A stretch of 64,000 bases of DNA from Psychromarinibacter sediminicola (GCF_029168335.1 NZ_JARGYC010000007.1:37287-101286), one strand, 5' to 3'. Shown: positions 8,130-18,434, counted from the stretch's first letter. Translations and numbers: made by a program. The notes: generated by a model not told the origin, from the letters alone.

Positions 8130-11100
8130 CACGCCACCTCGGCCAGCCGCGCCAGCGCGGTGCGCAGCTTCGCCGCCTCGTCCTGGCGGGCGGCGAGGTT
8201 GTCCCGCGTCTCCTCGACCACCTCGGCCGGCGCGCTCTCGGCGAATTTCGGGTTCGACAGGCGCTTCTCCAGCCCGCCGATCTCCTTTTCCAGCTTGCCC
8301 AGCGTCTTCTCCAGCCGCGCCCGTTCCTCGGCCACGTCGATGATGTCGGCCAGCGGCAGGCCGAACAGCCCGCCCTCGACAGCGACGGTGATCGCGCCCT
8401 TGGGCATCTCCGGCACGCCGGTCAGCGAGTCGATCCGCGCCAGCCGCTTGATCAGCGTCTCGTTGCGGGTCCAGGCGGATTGCCCGGCCGCGTCCAGCTC
8501 GACCTGCAGCATCGGCACGTGCAGCCCCGCGGGCACGTGCATCTGCGCCCGGGCCGAGCGGACCTCTTCGATCAGTTCGATCACCCAGTTCATCTCGCGG
8601 TCGGCATCCGCGTCCAGCAGCTCGGTCGTCGTGTAGCCGGGCCAGTCCGCATGCACGAGCATCTCCTCGCGCGCCGCCGTCTTGCCCCAGAGCTCCTCGG
8701 TCACGAAGGGCATGAACGGGTGCAGCAGGATCAGGCACTGGTCCAGAACCCAGCCCATCGTCGCGCGGGTCTCGGCCACCACGGCGGCGTCGTCGCTGTC
8801 CAGCAGCGGCTTGGCGAATTCCACGTACCAGTCGCAGACCTTGCCCCACGTAAAGGCGTAAAGCGCGTTCGCCGCGTCGTTGAACCGGAAGGCGTCGAGC
8901 GCGGCATCGACCGTCTCGCGCACCCGCGCGGTCTCGCCCAGGATCCAGCGGTTCGCGGTGGCGGTCGCCTCGGGCGGCGTGCGATTTTTCGACGAAAAAT
9001 CGGCGGCCTCGTACACCCCGTTCATCTCGGCAAAGCGCACCGCGTTCCACAGCTTGGTGGTGAAATTGCGATATCCGGCAATGCGTTGCGGGCTGAGCTT
9101 CAAGTCGCGTCCCATCGCCGCCATCGAGGCCAGCGTGAAGCGCACCGCGTCGGCGCCATAGTCGTCGATCAGTTCCAGCGGGTCCAGCACGTTGCCCAGC
9201 GACTTCGACATCTTCTTGCCGGTCTCGTCGCGCACCAGCGCGTGGACATAGACGGTGTCGAACGGCCGCTCGCCGACCACGGCGTATTGCATCATCATCA
9301 TCCGGGCGACCCAGAAGAAGATGATGTCGAAGCCGGTGATCAGCACGCTCGTCGGGAAGTACTTCTGCAGCTCCGGCGTCTGCTCCGGCCAGCCCAGCGT
9401 ACCGATCGGCCAGAGGCCCGAGGAGAACCAGGTGTCCAGCACGTCCGGGTCGCGCCAGACGGGATAGACCAGGTGCGTCGGGTCCTGGCTGACGCCGTAG
9501 TCGCCGAGGCTGGAGGCGATCACGTGCATCGCCTCGTCCCGGTCCGCCACCTCGACCACGCGGGCGTGGTTGAGCGGCGTCGGCAGGGTGCCGAGAACGT
9601 CGGCGAACTGCTCGGACACGCGGGCGAAATCGAAGCCGCAGTGGTGCACCTCGTTGCCCTTCAGAAGCGACTGTTCCGACAGCAGGCGGCCCAGCTCCAC
9701 CTCGTCCAGCGCGCCGTCGCACTCGTCGTCGCGGAAGCCCTCGCCGGACAGGTCGAAGCCGTACCAGACCGGAATCTGGTGGCCCCACCAGAGCTGGCGC
9801 GAGATACACCAGGGCTCGATGGTCTCCAGCCAGTGGAAATAGACCTTCTTGTCCTGCTCGGGCAGGATCTCGACCTCGCCGCTGCGCACCGCCTCCAGCG
9901 CGGGGCCGACGATCTTCTCGGCGTCGACGAACCACTGGTCGGTCAGCATCGGCTCGATCACCACCTTCGAGCGGTCGCCGTAGGGCTGCATGATCTGTTT
10001 CGCCTCGACCAGCGGCACCAGCTCCTGCGCCTCGTCGCGGGCCTCGCCGCCCTCTTCGGGCGCGACCGGCTTCCGCGCCGCCTTGCCCAGCCGCGGGTCG
10101 CTGGCGACGGTCATCACCGCCAGCCCCTCGTCGGTGATCTGCCGGACCACCCGCTTGCGCGCCTCGAACCGGTCCAGCCCGCGCAGGTCGTCCGGCACCA
10201 GGTTCAGCACGTCGACCTCGGCCGCGGTGAAGGGGGCGCCGGCGGCGTATTCCTGCGCCTGCGCCGCGGCCTCGGCATAGGGGACGCCGTCGTCGCGCAT
10301 GTGGCCGGAGGTGTCCATCAGCCGGTACATCGGGATGTTGCCGCGGCTGGCCACCGCATAGTCGTTGAAGTCGTGCGCGCCGGTGATCTTCACCGCGCCC
10401 GAGCCGAAATCGGGGTCGGGATACTCGTCGGTGATGATCGGGATCAGCCGGCGCTGGTCCTTCGGCCCGACGGGGATTTCGCAGAGTTTCCCGACGATTG
10501 GTGCGTAGCGTTTATCCGATGGATGAACTGCCACGGCGCCGTCGCCCAGCATCGTCTCGGGCCGCGTCGTGGCGATCGAGATGTAGTCCCGCTCCTCGCG
10601 CAGCACGACGTTGCCGTCCTCGTCGGTCTCGACGTATTCATAGGTCTCGCCGCCGGCCAGCGGGTACTTGAAGTGCCACATGTGGCCGTTCGTCTCGACG
10701 TTCTCCACCTCCAGATCCGAGATCGCCGTCTCGAAATGCGGGTCCCAGTTGACCAGCCGCTTGCCGCGATAGATCAGGCCCTTGTCGTACATGTCCACGA
10801 AGACCCGGATCACCGCGTCGTGGAAGTTGCCGCCGCGGCCCTCGTCGGGGTCGCCGGGCGCGCCGGACATGGTGAACGCCTCGCGCGACCAGTCGCAGGA
10901 GGCGCCCAGCCGCTTCAGCTGCCCGATGATCGTGCCGCGCGACTTGACCTTCTGCTGCCAGACCCGGTCGAGGAACGCCTCGCGGCCCATCTCGGTGCGC
11001 GACGGTTCCTGGTTCTCGGCCATCTCGCGCTCGGTCACCATCTGGGTGGCGATGCCGGCGTGGTCGGTCCCCGGCTGCCACAGCGTGTCGTATCCGCGCA

Positions 11101-11311
11101 TCCGGTGCCAGCGCACCAGCACGTCCTGCAGCGTGTTGTTGAAGGCGTGGCCCATATGCAGGCTGCCGGTCACGTTCGGCGGCGGGATCATGATCGAGAA
11201 GGTCTCGTCCCGCGAGGCGTTGGCGCCGGCGGCGAAGGCCCCGGCCTCTTCCCACGCCGCGTAGATCCGCGGCTCTGCCTCGTTTGCGTCGAAGGTCTTG
11301 TCCATCGCCAT
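8129..11311 (-). CDS. valS: Valyl-tRNA synthetase
   Basis: 1,060 residues from MAMDK (11311), with a second Met two codons later. Class I synthetase charging tRNA-Val: the HIGH-type motif is HMGH in [13 protein letters not shown] at 43-54, and the KMSKS motif is intact (KKMSKSLGN, near residue 700). The editing domain, the anticodon-binding domain and a C-terminal coiled-coil arm are visible. It is longer than Escherichia coli ValS (951), partly from an acidic insertion that includes [12 protein letters not shown]. An AT-rich palindrome encoding DFSSKNR lies near residue 773. Confidence 0.96.
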   Translation of the reverse strand: MAMDKTFDANEAEPRIYAAWEEAGAFAAGANASRDETFSIMIPPPNVTGSLHMGHAFNNTLQDVLVRWHRMRGYDTLWQPGTDHAGIATQMVTEREMAENQEPSRTEMGREAFLDRVWQQKVKSRGTIIGQLKRLGASCDWSREAFTMSGAPGDPDEGRGGNFHDAVIRVFVDMYDKGLIYRGKRLVNWDPHFETAISDLEVENVETNGHMWHFKYPLAGGETYEYVETDEDGNVVLREERDYISIATTRPETMLGDGAVAVHPSDKRYAPIVGKLCEIPVGPKDQRRLIPIITDEYPDPDFGSGAVKITGAHDFNDYAVASRGNIPMYRLMDTSGHMRDDGVPYAEAAAQAQEYAAGAPFTAAEVDVLNLVPDDLRGLDRFEARKRVVRQITDEGLAVMTVASDPRLGKAARKPVAPEEGGEARDEAQELVPLVEAKQIMQPYGDRSKVVIEPMLTDQWFVDAEKIVGPALEAVRSGEVEILPEQDKKVYFHWLETIEPWCISRQLWWGHQIPVWYGFDLSGEGFRDDECDGALDEVELGRLLSEQSLLKGNEVHHCGFDFARVSEQFADVLGTLPTPLNHARVVEVADRDEAMHVIASSLGDYGVSQDPTHLVYPVWRDPDVLDTWFSSGLWPIGTLGWPEQTPELQKYFPTSVLITGFDIIFFWVARMMMMQYAVVGERPFDTVYVHALVRDETGKKMSKSLGNVLDPLELIDDYGADAVRFTLASMAAMGRDLKLSPQRIAGYRNFTTKLWNAVRFAEMNGVYEAADFSSKNRTPPEATATANRWILGETARVRETVDAALDAFRFNDAANALYAFTWGKVCDWYVEFAKPLLDSDDAAVVAETRATMGWVLDQCLILLHPFMPFVTEELWGKTAAREEMLVHADWPGYTTTELLDADADREMNWVIELIEEVRSARAQMHVPAGLHVPMLQVELDAAGQSAWTRNETLIKRLARIDSLTGVPEMPKGAITVAVEGGLFGLPLADIIDVAEERARLEKTLGKLEKEIGGLEKRLSNPKFAESAPAEVVEETRDNLAARQDEAAKLRTALARLAEVA
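8982..9002. repeat. AT-rich odd palindrome inside valS
   Basis: Ten-base arms CGATTTTTCG and CGAAAAATCG around a single central A, inside otherwise GC-rich valS sequence. It encodes the DFSSKNR stretch of ValRS and resembles the AT-rich stems of the hairpin elements at 19.2 and 59.9 kb. Confidence 0.6.
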
Positions 11312-11446
11312 CAGAGCGGTCCCCCAGGAACGGTCGCCGTAGAAAATCGCGCTTCCCTTACCGCGCGCGCGGGCGAAGGGGAAGGGGCGGTTCCGGGGCC
11401 CGCCGTTTCGCGCTACCCTGCCGCCGGCGCGGCACGGAGGGCGGGC

Positions 11447-12196
11447 ATGGGCGCATATCGCAGACGGCACGACCGGCACCGGCCGCGGGGCTGGTGGAGC
11501 CTGTTCATCCGGCTGGGCGGCTGGGTCGGGCTGATCCTGGGCGCGCTGCTGCTCGTCGTCACGACGTTCAGCGCGGGCGCGCTGTTCCTGGCCGACCGGC
11601 TCGACCGAAGCGGCGCGCTGGCCTACGCGGTGGTGACCGACACGCGCGAGGCGCCGTCGGCCGAGGGCACCGAGCACTACGTGACCTTCACGTTCAAGGC
11701 GAAGGGCGGCGGCGGCCGGACGGTCGAGACCGCGGTGAGCCCGGGCTATTACGCCGATGCCCGGATCGGGGACGAGCGGCCGATCCGTTACCTTCTGGAC
11801 GATCCCACGCAAGTCGAGGAAGACCTCGGCGCCTATCGCCGCGTCGGCACGCGGCTGCGCTGGATCGGCCTGGCCGTGGGGCTGGCCGGGCTGGCGGCGC
11901 TCTGGGTGTTCGGCAAGCGGGCGAATCGTGCGGTGCGCGTGCGGCGCGACGGCCGGCGGGTGCTGGCGGACGTGATGGGCGTACGCGAGCTGCGCGTCAC
12001 GGTGAACGGCGCGCGGCAGGGCCGGCTGACCTGGCGCGAGCCCGACGGGAAGACGGGCGAGAGCCTGATGCGCCCGGTGGCGTGGCTGCGCGAGACCTAC
12101 CGCCCCGGCGACCGGATCGTCGTGTACCGGCTCGGCCGCCATGCCTATTGGGAAGGCGATGTCGGGCCGCCGCGCCATGCCCTCGACTCCGGCTGA
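11447..12196 (+). CDS. DUF3592-like membrane protein
   Basis: 249 residues, start preceded by GGAGG six bases upstream. One transmembrane helix at about 24-46, an extracytoplasmic domain of about 110 residues, a second helix at about 146-162, then a C-terminal soluble domain. The arrangement and the VTDTREAP...[11 protein letters not shown] region resemble DUF3592 proteins. Function unknown. It is divergent from valS (135 bp apart) and followed by a three-hairpin element eight bases after its stop. Confidence 0.6.
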   Translation: MGAYRRRHDRHRPRGWWSLFIRLGGWVGLILGALLLVVTTFSAGALFLADRLDRSGALAYAVVTDTREAPSAEGTEHYVTFTFKAKGGGGRTVETAVSPGYYADARIGDERPIRYLLDDPTQVEEDLGAYRRVGTRLRWIGLAVGLAGLAALWVFGKRANRAVRVRRDGRRVLADVMGVRELRVTVNGARQGRLTWREPDGKTGESLMRPVAWLRETYRPGDRIVVYRLGRHAYWEGDVGPPRHALDSG

Positions 12197-12203
12197 GCCC
12201 GTC

Positions 12204-12278
12204 GCGCAAGGGCCTTGCAAGGCCCTTGCGCCGGCGGTCCGCCGGACCGCCGGCGCCAAGCCGCTTCGAAGCGGCTTG
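12204..12278. repeat. Three consecutive GC-rich hairpins
   Basis: Hairpin A (12204-12231) is a perfect 28-bp palindrome with half-site GCGCAAGGGCCTTG. Hairpin B (12228-12256) has 13-bp arms and a GCC loop. Hairpin C (12257-12278) is a perfect 22-bp palindrome with half-site CAAGCCGCTTC. No T-tract follows, so it is not a standard intrinsic terminator, although it could end the DUF3592 transcript. Confidence 0.8.
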
Positions 12279-12341
12279 CTCCCGGGAACTGAAAGGCTAA
12301 TCTCGCCGGCAAAACGGGATTACGGACAGGGAGCCCCCAGC

Positions 12342-14627
12342 ATGGAAAAGTTCGGAAAGAGCCAGCCGGTCAAGCGCGTCGAGGATCTCCGCCTGCTGAC
12401 CGGGCATGGCCGCTACGTGGACGACATCGCGCCGGCCGGCTCGCTCGTGGCGCATTTCTTCCGCTCGCCCGTGGCGCATGCCGAGATCACCGGTCTCGAC
12501 ATCTCCGACGCGAAACAGGCCCCCGGCGTCGCCTGCGTGCTGACGGCCGCGGATCTGGAGGCCAACGACATCAACATCGGCATGCAGGCCAGCCAGGCCC
12601 CGACCCGCGACGGCGGCAAGGGCGCGGCGCCGATGCGGCCGATGCTGGCCAAGGACCGGGTGCGCTTTGTCGGCGAACCGGTCGTCTGCATCGTGGCCGA
12701 GACGCTGGCCCAGGCCAAGGACGCCGCCGAGCTGATCGAGTTCGACTATGACGAGCTGCCGGTGAAGGTCGATCTCGCCGAGGGCGGGACGGAGCTTCAC
12801 CCCGACGACGCGCCGGGCAACGTGGCCTACGACTTCGCCGACGGCAACGCCGAGGCGGTCGACAAGGCGTTCGCCGACGCCGCGCATGTGGTCAAGCTGG
12901 AGGTCGGCGACAACCGGATCATCGTGAACTCGATGGAGCCCCGCGGCGCCTATGCCGAGTGGGAGGGCGACCGCGTACACATCTGCTTCGGCGGGCAGGG
13001 CGTCTGGGGGATGAAGGACGAGCTGTCGGCGGCCTACGGCATCGACGCCGCGCAGGTCCGGGTGACCAACCCCGACGTGGGCGGCGGCTTCGGCATGAAG
13101 GGCTTTACCTATCCCGAATACTTCTCGCTGCCTCTGGCGTCGAAGCTGACTGGCAAGCCCGTCAAATGGATGTCCGAGCGCACCGAGGCGATGCTGACCG
13201 ACAATGGCGGCCGCGCGCTGACATCGACGACCGAGATGGCATTCGACAGCGATTACAAGCTGATCGGCTACAAGGTTAAGACGCTGAGCGATCTCGGCGC
13301 CTACAACTCCACCTTCGGCCAGATGATCCAGTCCTTCCTGTTCGCCCGCGTGATGATGGGAACCTACGACAACCAGAATACGCTTCTGGAGGTGAAGGGC
13401 ATCTACACCAACACCGTGCCGGTCGACGCCTATCGCGGCGCCGGGCGGCCCGAGGCGATCTATGCCCTGGAACGCTCGATGGACAACGCGGCGCGCGAGC
13501 TGGGCATCGACCCGCTGGAGCTGCGGCGGCGGAACTTCATCAAGCCGGACCAGTTCCCCTACACCTCCGCCACCGGCGAGACCTACGATGTGGGCGACTT
13601 CGAGCGCGTCCTGAGCCGGGCCGAGGACGAGGCCGACCTGGCCGGCTTTGCCGCGCGCAAGGCGGCGTCGGAGAAGGACGGCAAGCTGCGCGGCCTCGGC
13701 GTCTCCTACTACATCGAGTCGATCCTCGGCGACCCGTCCGAGCATACCCAGGTCGACTTCAACGACGACGGCACCGCCACGATCTATGTCGGCACCCAGT
13801 CGAACGGGCAGGGGCACGAGACGGTCTTCGCCGCCTTCCTGTCCGACCAGACCGGCATCCCGGTGGACAAGATCAACTTCGTCCAGGGCGACAGCGACCG
13901 GATCGCGGTGGGCGGCGGCACCGGCGGCTCGCGCTCGGTCACCACGCAGAACAACGCGGTGCTGCAGACGGTGACGGTGATGGTCGAGAAGTATTCCGCC
14001 TTCCTCGCCGAGGAGAACGGCGTCGACGCGAGCGACGTCTCGTTCGACGACGAGCAGTTCCGGGTCAAGGGCACGAACGTCGCCCCCACCTTCCTGGAGG
14101 CCGCCGAGATGGCCCGGGCCAAGGGGCGCACCGACCTTCTGTCGTTCCGCGAGAAGGCGACGATCCCGGGCCGCTCCTATCCCAACGGCGCCCATATCGC
14201 CGAGGTCGAGGTCGACCCGGATACCGGCGTGACCGAGGTGGTGAAATACACCGTCGTCGACGATTTCGGCAATCTCATCAACCCGATGCTCGCCGAAGGT
14301 CAGGTGCATGGCGGGGTCGCCCAGGGCATCGGCCAGGCGATGCTGGAACACACGGTCTATGACGAGACCGGCCAGCTTCTGACCGCGACCTTCATGGACT
14401 ACTCGATGCCGCGCGCCACCGACATGCCCTTCATCGTGTTCAATTCCGAACCGGTGCCCTCGACGGCCAACATCATGGGCATGAAGGGCTGCGGCGAGGC
14501 CGGGACGGTGGGCGCGCTGGCCGCGGTGACCAACGCCGTGCAGGACGCGCTGTGGGAGAAGGGCGTGCGCCATGTCGACATGCCCTTCACGCCGCTCCGG
14601 GTCTGGGAGATGCTGAACGCCGCGTGA
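12342..14627 (+). CDS. Molybdenum hydroxylase large subunit (xanthine/aldehyde oxidase type)
   Basis: 761 residues. Molybdopterin cytosine dinucleotide-binding subunit of the xanthine dehydrogenase/CO dehydrogenase superfamily. VGGGFGMKG, AYRGAGRPEA and the catalytic-glutamate motif GCGEAG (Glu719) are present. AYRGAGRPEA, not the AYxCSFR loop of form I CO dehydrogenase, points to an aldehyde or N-heterocycle hydroxylase (the so-called form II CoxL). Partner 2Fe-2S and FAD subunits normally lie adjacent but are absent from the whole window. The start at 12342 precedes the conserved KRVEDLRLLTG; it is close to the three-hairpin element. Confidence 0.9.
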   Translation: MEKFGKSQPVKRVEDLRLLTGHGRYVDDIAPAGSLVAHFFRSPVAHAEITGLDISDAKQAPGVACVLTAADLEANDINIGMQASQAPTRDGGKGAAPMRPMLAKDRVRFVGEPVVCIVAETLAQAKDAAELIEFDYDELPVKVDLAEGGTELHPDDAPGNVAYDFADGNAEAVDKAFADAAHVVKLEVGDNRIIVNSMEPRGAYAEWEGDRVHICFGGQGVWGMKDELSAAYGIDAAQVRVTNPDVGGGFGMKGFTYPEYFSLPLASKLTGKPVKWMSERTEAMLTDNGGRALTSTTEMAFDSDYKLIGYKVKTLSDLGAYNSTFGQMIQSFLFARVMMGTYDNQNTLLEVKGIYTNTVPVDAYRGAGRPEAIYALERSMDNAARELGIDPLELRRRNFIKPDQFPYTSATGETYDVGDFERVLSRAEDEADLAGFAARKAASEKDGKLRGLGVSYYIESILGDPSEHTQVDFNDDGTATIYVGTQSNGQGHETVFAAFLSDQTGIPVDKINFVQGDSDRIAVGGGTGGSRSVTTQNNAVLQTVTVMVEKYSAFLAEENGVDASDVSFDDEQFRVKGTNVAPTFLEAAEMARAKGRTDLLSFREKATIPGRSYPNGAHIAEVEVDPDTGVTEVVKYTVVDDFGNLINPMLAEGQVHGGVAQGIGQAMLEHTVYDETGQLLTATFMDYSMPRATDMPFIVFNSEPVPSTANIMGMKGCGEAGTVGALAAVTNAVQDALWEKGVRHVDMPFTPLRVWEMLNAA

Positions 14628-14655
14628 TGCCATGACCTGCCTGCAGACCTGAACC

Positions 14656-15708
14656 ATGCGTTGGCGCGACCGCATCCTCGGCTGGCTGCGGCTGCGCCAG
14701 CGCGAGGAGCACTCGCCCCTCACGCGCGGGCGGGTCGATCACGTGGTGATCCTCGACGGCACGATGTCGTCGCTGGAAGAAGGCCGCGAGAGCAATGCGG
14801 GGCTGCTCTACAAGCTGCTGACCGAGGTGGCGGCGGAGCGGCGGCTGTCGCTGCGCTACGAGGCCGGCATCCAGTGGCATTCCTGGCGCAACTCGCTGGA
14901 CGTGATCGAGGGGCGCGGCATCAACCGCCAGATCCGGCGGGTCTACGGCTTCATCGCCTCGCGCTACCGTCCCGGCGACCGCATCTTCCTGTTCGGCTAT
15001 TCCCGCGGCGCCTACGCCGTGCGGTCACTGGCCGGGCTGATCGACCGGGTGGGCCTTTTGCGGTCCGAACACGCGACCGAACGCAATATCCGGCTCGCCT
15101 ATCGCTATTACCAGCGCGACACCGACAGCCCGATGGCGCCGGTCTTCCGCCGGAAATTCTGCCACGACGACGTCGAGATCGAGCTGGTCGGCGTCTGGGA
15201 CACGGTCAAGGCGCTGGGGCTGCGGCTGCCGGTGATCTGGCAATGGACCGAGAAGCCGCACCTGTTCCACAGCCACGAACTGGGGCCGCATATCCGCCAC
15301 GGCTTCCACGCGCTTGCGCTGGACGAAACGCGCGAGGTGTTCGATCCGGTCATGTGGGTGACCGACCCCGACCATCCCGGCGCGGTCGAGCAGGTATGGT
15401 TCCGCGGCGCGCATGGCGATATCGGCGGGCAGCTGGCCGGGTTCGACCCGGCGCGGCCGCTGGCGAACGTGCCGCTGACCTGGATGCTGTCGAAGGCCGA
15501 GGGCTGCGGGCTGCCGCTGCCCGAGGGCTGGGTCGGCCGCTTTCCCTGCGACCCCGCAGCGCCCTCGGTCGGCACCTGGCGCGGCTGGGGCAAGGTCCTC
15601 CTGCTGCGCAAGCGGCGCGTGGTCGGCGCGGATCCGTCCGAGTCGCTGCATCCAACCGTCGGACCGCGCGCGTCCGGTCGCCTCCGGGTGCAAGCCCCGC
15701 GCCCGTAA
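14656..15708 (+). CDS. DUF2235 alpha/beta-hydrolase-fold protein
   Basis: 350 residues. The DUF2235 family covers hydrolase-fold proteins related to the catalytic domain of Tle1-type phospholipase effectors. The nucleophile elbow GYSRGA has Ser116, with an N-terminal VVILDGT strand and a late RGAHGDIGG motif carrying the probable catalytic His/Asp. No signal peptide. There is no type VI secretion gene nearby, so an effector role is not supported here. 28 bases after the molybdenum hydroxylase gene, probably one transcript. Confidence 0.8.
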   Translation: MRWRDRILGWLRLRQREEHSPLTRGRVDHVVILDGTMSSLEEGRESNAGLLYKLLTEVAAERRLSLRYEAGIQWHSWRNSLDVIEGRGINRQIRRVYGFIASRYRPGDRIFLFGYSRGAYAVRSLAGLIDRVGLLRSEHATERNIRLAYRYYQRDTDSPMAPVFRRKFCHDDVEIELVGVWDTVKALGLRLPVIWQWTEKPHLFHSHELGPHIRHGFHALALDETREVFDPVMWVTDPDHPGAVEQVWFRGAHGDIGGQLAGFDPARPLANVPLTWMLSKAEGCGLPLPEGWVGRFPCDPAAPSVGTWRGWGKVLLLRKRRVVGADPSESLHPTVGPRASGRLRVQAPRP

Positions 15709-15723
15709 AGGCGCGGCCGGGGC

Positions 15724-17019
15724 TCAGACGCCGAGCCGGTCGCGCAGCGCGTACCATTTCATCGCCAGCGCCATCATCGGCGTCCGGGCGGGCCCGAGCG
15801 CGGGCAGGGCCGGGGGCCGCACACGCGCCATGGTGTCGAAGCGCGCCAGGTCGCCGTGTATCGCCTCTGCCAGGATCCGTCCCGCCAGCGTGGCCAGCGC
15901 GACCCCGTGCCCGGAATAGCCCGACGCCGACCACAGGCCCGGTGCCGGCCGCGCGAAATCCGGCAGGCGCGAACGGGTGATCGCCAGCGTGCCGCCCCAG
16001 GCGTGGTCGATCCGCACGTCGCGCAGCTGTGGATAGATCTTCAGCATCGGCTTGCGCACCTTCGCCGCGATGTCGCGCGGAAAGCGGTCGCCATAGCTCT
16101 CGCCGCCGCCGAACAGCAGCCGGCCGTCGTGGCTCAGCCGCCAGTAATCCACCACGAACCGGCTGTCGGCCACGGCGATATCCTTGGCCAGAAGCTCCGC
16201 CGCGCGCCGGCCCAGCGGCTCGGTCGCGACGATGAAGTTGTTGATCGGCAGGATGCGGGCCGCCGTCGTCCGCTCCAGCCCGCCCAGATAGCCGTTGCAG
16301 GCCAGCACGACCTGGTCCGCCCGGACCGTGCCCTTCGCGGTGCGCACCAGCCCCGGCCCGACCTCCACCGCCTCGCTGCGCTCGAAGATCCGCGCCCCGG
16401 ACGCGGCCGCGGCCGTGGCGAGCCCGAAGGCGAAGCGCAGCGGATGCATGTGGCCCGAGCCCCAGTCCACCGCACCGCCCCGGAACGCCTCCGAGCCGAT
16501 CAGCGCGCGGATGCCGTCGCGGTCCAGCGGCTCCGCCTTGTCATAGCCGTAGTCGCGGGCCAGCCGCGCGACATGCGCCCGCGTCTCCGCCGCGCCGCTG
16601 TCGGTCCAGTCGGCATGCGCCACCCCGTCGCGCCACTCCGCCGCGATGGCGTGCTCGGCGATCAGCGCGCGGACCAGCGCAACCGCCTCCAGCCCGATCT
16701 CCCACAGTTTGCGCGCATCGTCCCGGCCGACAGCGGCCTCCAGGTAATCCTGGTCCTGCCGCTGCCCCACCGAGACCTGCCCGCCGTTTCGCCCCGAGGC
16801 GCCGAAGCCGACCCGGTGCGCCTCCACCAGCGCCACGTCATAGCCCAGCCGCGCCGCGTGCAGCGCCGTGGAAAGCCCGGTGTATCCGCCGCCAACCACG
16901 ACGATATCCGCCCGCACCGCGCCCGCCAGCTCCGGAAACGGCGCCGGCGGCTCGGCCGTGGCGGCATACCAGCTGTCGGGGTAGACGCCCGGCCGGTCAT
17001 TGGCATGGAGCAGGTTCAT
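15724..17019 (-). CDS. puuB: FAD-dependent amine oxidoreductase, PuuB-like
   Basis: 431 residues. DAO-family flavoprotein with the FAD dinucleotide motif VGGGYTGLS at 42-50, Glu66 for the ribose, and GASGRNGGQ at 73-81. Its position 62 bases after the glutamine synthetase-like gene and the sequence type match gamma-glutamylputrescine oxidase, which oxidises gamma-glutamylated putrescine in the Puu pathway. Other glycine/sarcosine-type substrates are possible. An intergenic repeat lies between it and puuA. Confidence 0.8.
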   Translation of the reverse strand: MNLLHANDRPGVYPDSWYAATAEPPAPFPELAGAVRADIVVVGGGYTGLSTALHAARLGYDVALVEAHRVGFGASGRNGGQVSVGQRQDQDYLEAAVGRDDARKLWEIGLEAVALVRALIAEHAIAAEWRDGVAHADWTDSGAAETRAHVARLARDYGYDKAEPLDRDGIRALIGSEAFRGGAVDWGSGHMHPLRFAFGLATAAAASGARIFERSEAVEVGPGLVRTAKGTVRADQVVLACNGYLGGLERTTAARILPINNFIVATEPLGRRAAELLAKDIAVADSRFVVDYWRLSHDGRLLFGGGESYGDRFPRDIAAKVRKPMLKIYPQLRDVRIDHAWGGTLAITRSRLPDFARPAPGLWSASGYSGHGVALATLAGRILAEAIHGDLARFDTMARVRPPALPALGPARTPMMALAMKWYALRDRLGV

Positions 17020-17034
17020 AAGCGCAGACCGCGT

Positions 17035-17070
17035 GCTTCTTCTCGTTCAAAAATACGCAAATCCCGGCGG
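17035..17070 (+). repeat. CTTCTTCT/ATAC repeat, copy 3
   Basis: CTTCTTCTCGTTC then AAAAATACGCAAA. It lies between puuA and puuB, on the strand opposite to their transcription. The sequence is almost identical to copy 5 at 46.8 kb. Confidence 0.7.
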
Positions 17071-17081
17071 CGCCATCGGCC

Positions 17082-18434
17082 TCAGACGTTCAGCAGAAGG
17101 TGCTCGCGCTCCCACGGGCTGATCACCTGCAGGTACTCGCCGTATTCCACCCGCTTCACCGCCTCGTAGGTCCGGCAGAACGGCCGGCCCAGCACCTCGC
17201 GCATCGCGTCGGCAGTGGCGAACTGATCCAGCGCGTCGCCCAGGATATGCGGCAGGCCGGGATCCTTGTCATAGGCGTTGCCGGTAAAGCGCGGCGCCGG
17301 GTCGTGCTTTTCGACCAGGCCGAGATAGCCGCAGGCCAGCGAGGCCGCGATCGCGAGATAGGGGTTGCAGTCCATCCCCGCCAGCCGGTTCTCCACCCGC
17401 CGCGCCTCGGGCCCCGAGACCGGCACGCGGATGCCCGTGGTGCGGTTGTCGACGCCCCATTCCAGGTTGATCGGCGCCGCGAAGTCGCGGACATAGCGGC
17501 GGTAGCTGTTCACGTAAGGCGCCAGGATCGCGATGACCGAGGGCAGGTGCCGCTGCATCCCGGCGATGAAATGCAGGAATTCCGGCGTCTCCGCCCCGGC
17601 AGCGTCGGAGAAGATGTTCCGCCCCGTCGCGCGGTCGACCACCGAGTGATGCATGTGCATCGCCGATCCCGGCTCGTCCTGGATCGGCTTGGCCATGAAG
17701 GTGGCGAAACAGTCGTGGCGCAGCGCCGCCTCGCGGATCAGCCGCTTGAAATAGAAGATCTCGTCGGCCAGCTTCACCGGGCTGCCATGGCGCAGGTTCA
17801 TCTCCACCTGGCCCGAGCCGCCCTCCTGCAGGATGCCGTCGATCTCGAAGCCCTGCGCCTCGGCGAAGTCGTAGATGTCGTCGATCACGGGGCCGTACTC
17901 GTCCACCGCCGACATCGAATAGGCCTGCCGCGCCGCCGCCCGGCGGCCCGAGCGGCCCATCGGCGGCTCCACCGGCTGGTTCGGGTCGGTGTTGCGGGCG
18001 ACGAGGAAGAACTCCATCTCCGGCGCCACGATCGGGCGCCAGCCCTTCGCCTCGTACAGCTCCACCACCCGTTTCAGCACGTTGCGCGGCGCCACCGGGA
18101 CCGGCACGCCGTCGCGATCCGCAATGTTGTGGATCACCTGCAGCGTCCAGTCGCCGGTCCAGGGCGCCGCCGTCGCCGTGTCGAAGTCGGGCGTCAGGAT
18201 CATGTCCGGCTCGGTGAAGTCCGAGCCGTCGTCGACCCAGTCGCCGGTGATGGTCTGCAGGAAGATCGAGTTGGGCAGGTAGAAATGGCTCTGCTGCGCG
18301 AACTTGGCCGCCGGCATCGCCTTGCCCCGCGCGACCCCGGCGATGTCGGCGACGATGCACTCGACCTCGTCCAGCCGCCGCCCTTCCAGATAGGCCCGCG
18401 CCGCCTCCGGGATCGCCTCCATCCAGTCACGCAT
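17082..18434 (-). CDS. puuA: Glutamine synthetase-family gamma-glutamyl amine ligase, PuuA-like
   Basis: 450 residues. Glutamine synthetase catalytic fold without the adenylylation features of GlnA: EMEFFL carries the first metal ligands, followed by EGGSGQVEMN, MHMHHS and the RVP...ENRLAG region near the C-terminal third. PuuA-type enzymes join glutamate to putrescine with ATP. Linkage to puuB, a glutamine amidotransferase and an amine/amino acid ABC importer supports this role. The start overlaps the amidotransferase stop by eight bases. Confidence 0.85.
   Translation of the reverse strand: MRDWMEAIPEAARAYLEGRRLDEVECIVADIAGVARGKAMPAAKFAQQSHFYLPNSIFLQTITGDWVDDGSDFTEPDMILTPDFDTATAAPWTGDWTLQVIHNIADRDGVPVPVAPRNVLKRVVELYEAKGWRPIVAPEMEFFLVARNTDPNQPVEPPMGRSGRRAAARQAYSMSAVDEYGPVIDDIYDFAEAQGFEIDGILQEGGSGQVEMNLRHGSPVKLADEIFYFKRLIREAALRHDCFATFMAKPIQDEPGSAMHMHHSVVDRATGRNIFSDAAGAETPEFLHFIAGMQRHLPSVIAILAPYVNSYRRYVRDFAAPINLEWGVDNRTTGIRVPVSGPEARRVENRLAGMDCNPYLAIAASLACGYLGLVEKHDPAPRFTGNAYDKDPGLPHILGDALDQFATADAMREVLGRPFCRTYEAVKRVEYGEYLQVISPWEREHLLLNV

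Noticed and set aside
12204..12278. Possible CRISPR or CRISPR-like repeat cluster
   Set aside because: Three palindromes of different sequence, no identical repeats separated by unique spacers, and no cas genes in the window.
14656..15708. Type VI secretion phospholipase effector
   Set aside because: The DUF2235 domain matches the Tle1 catalytic fold, but there is no VgrG, PAAR or immunity gene nearby.
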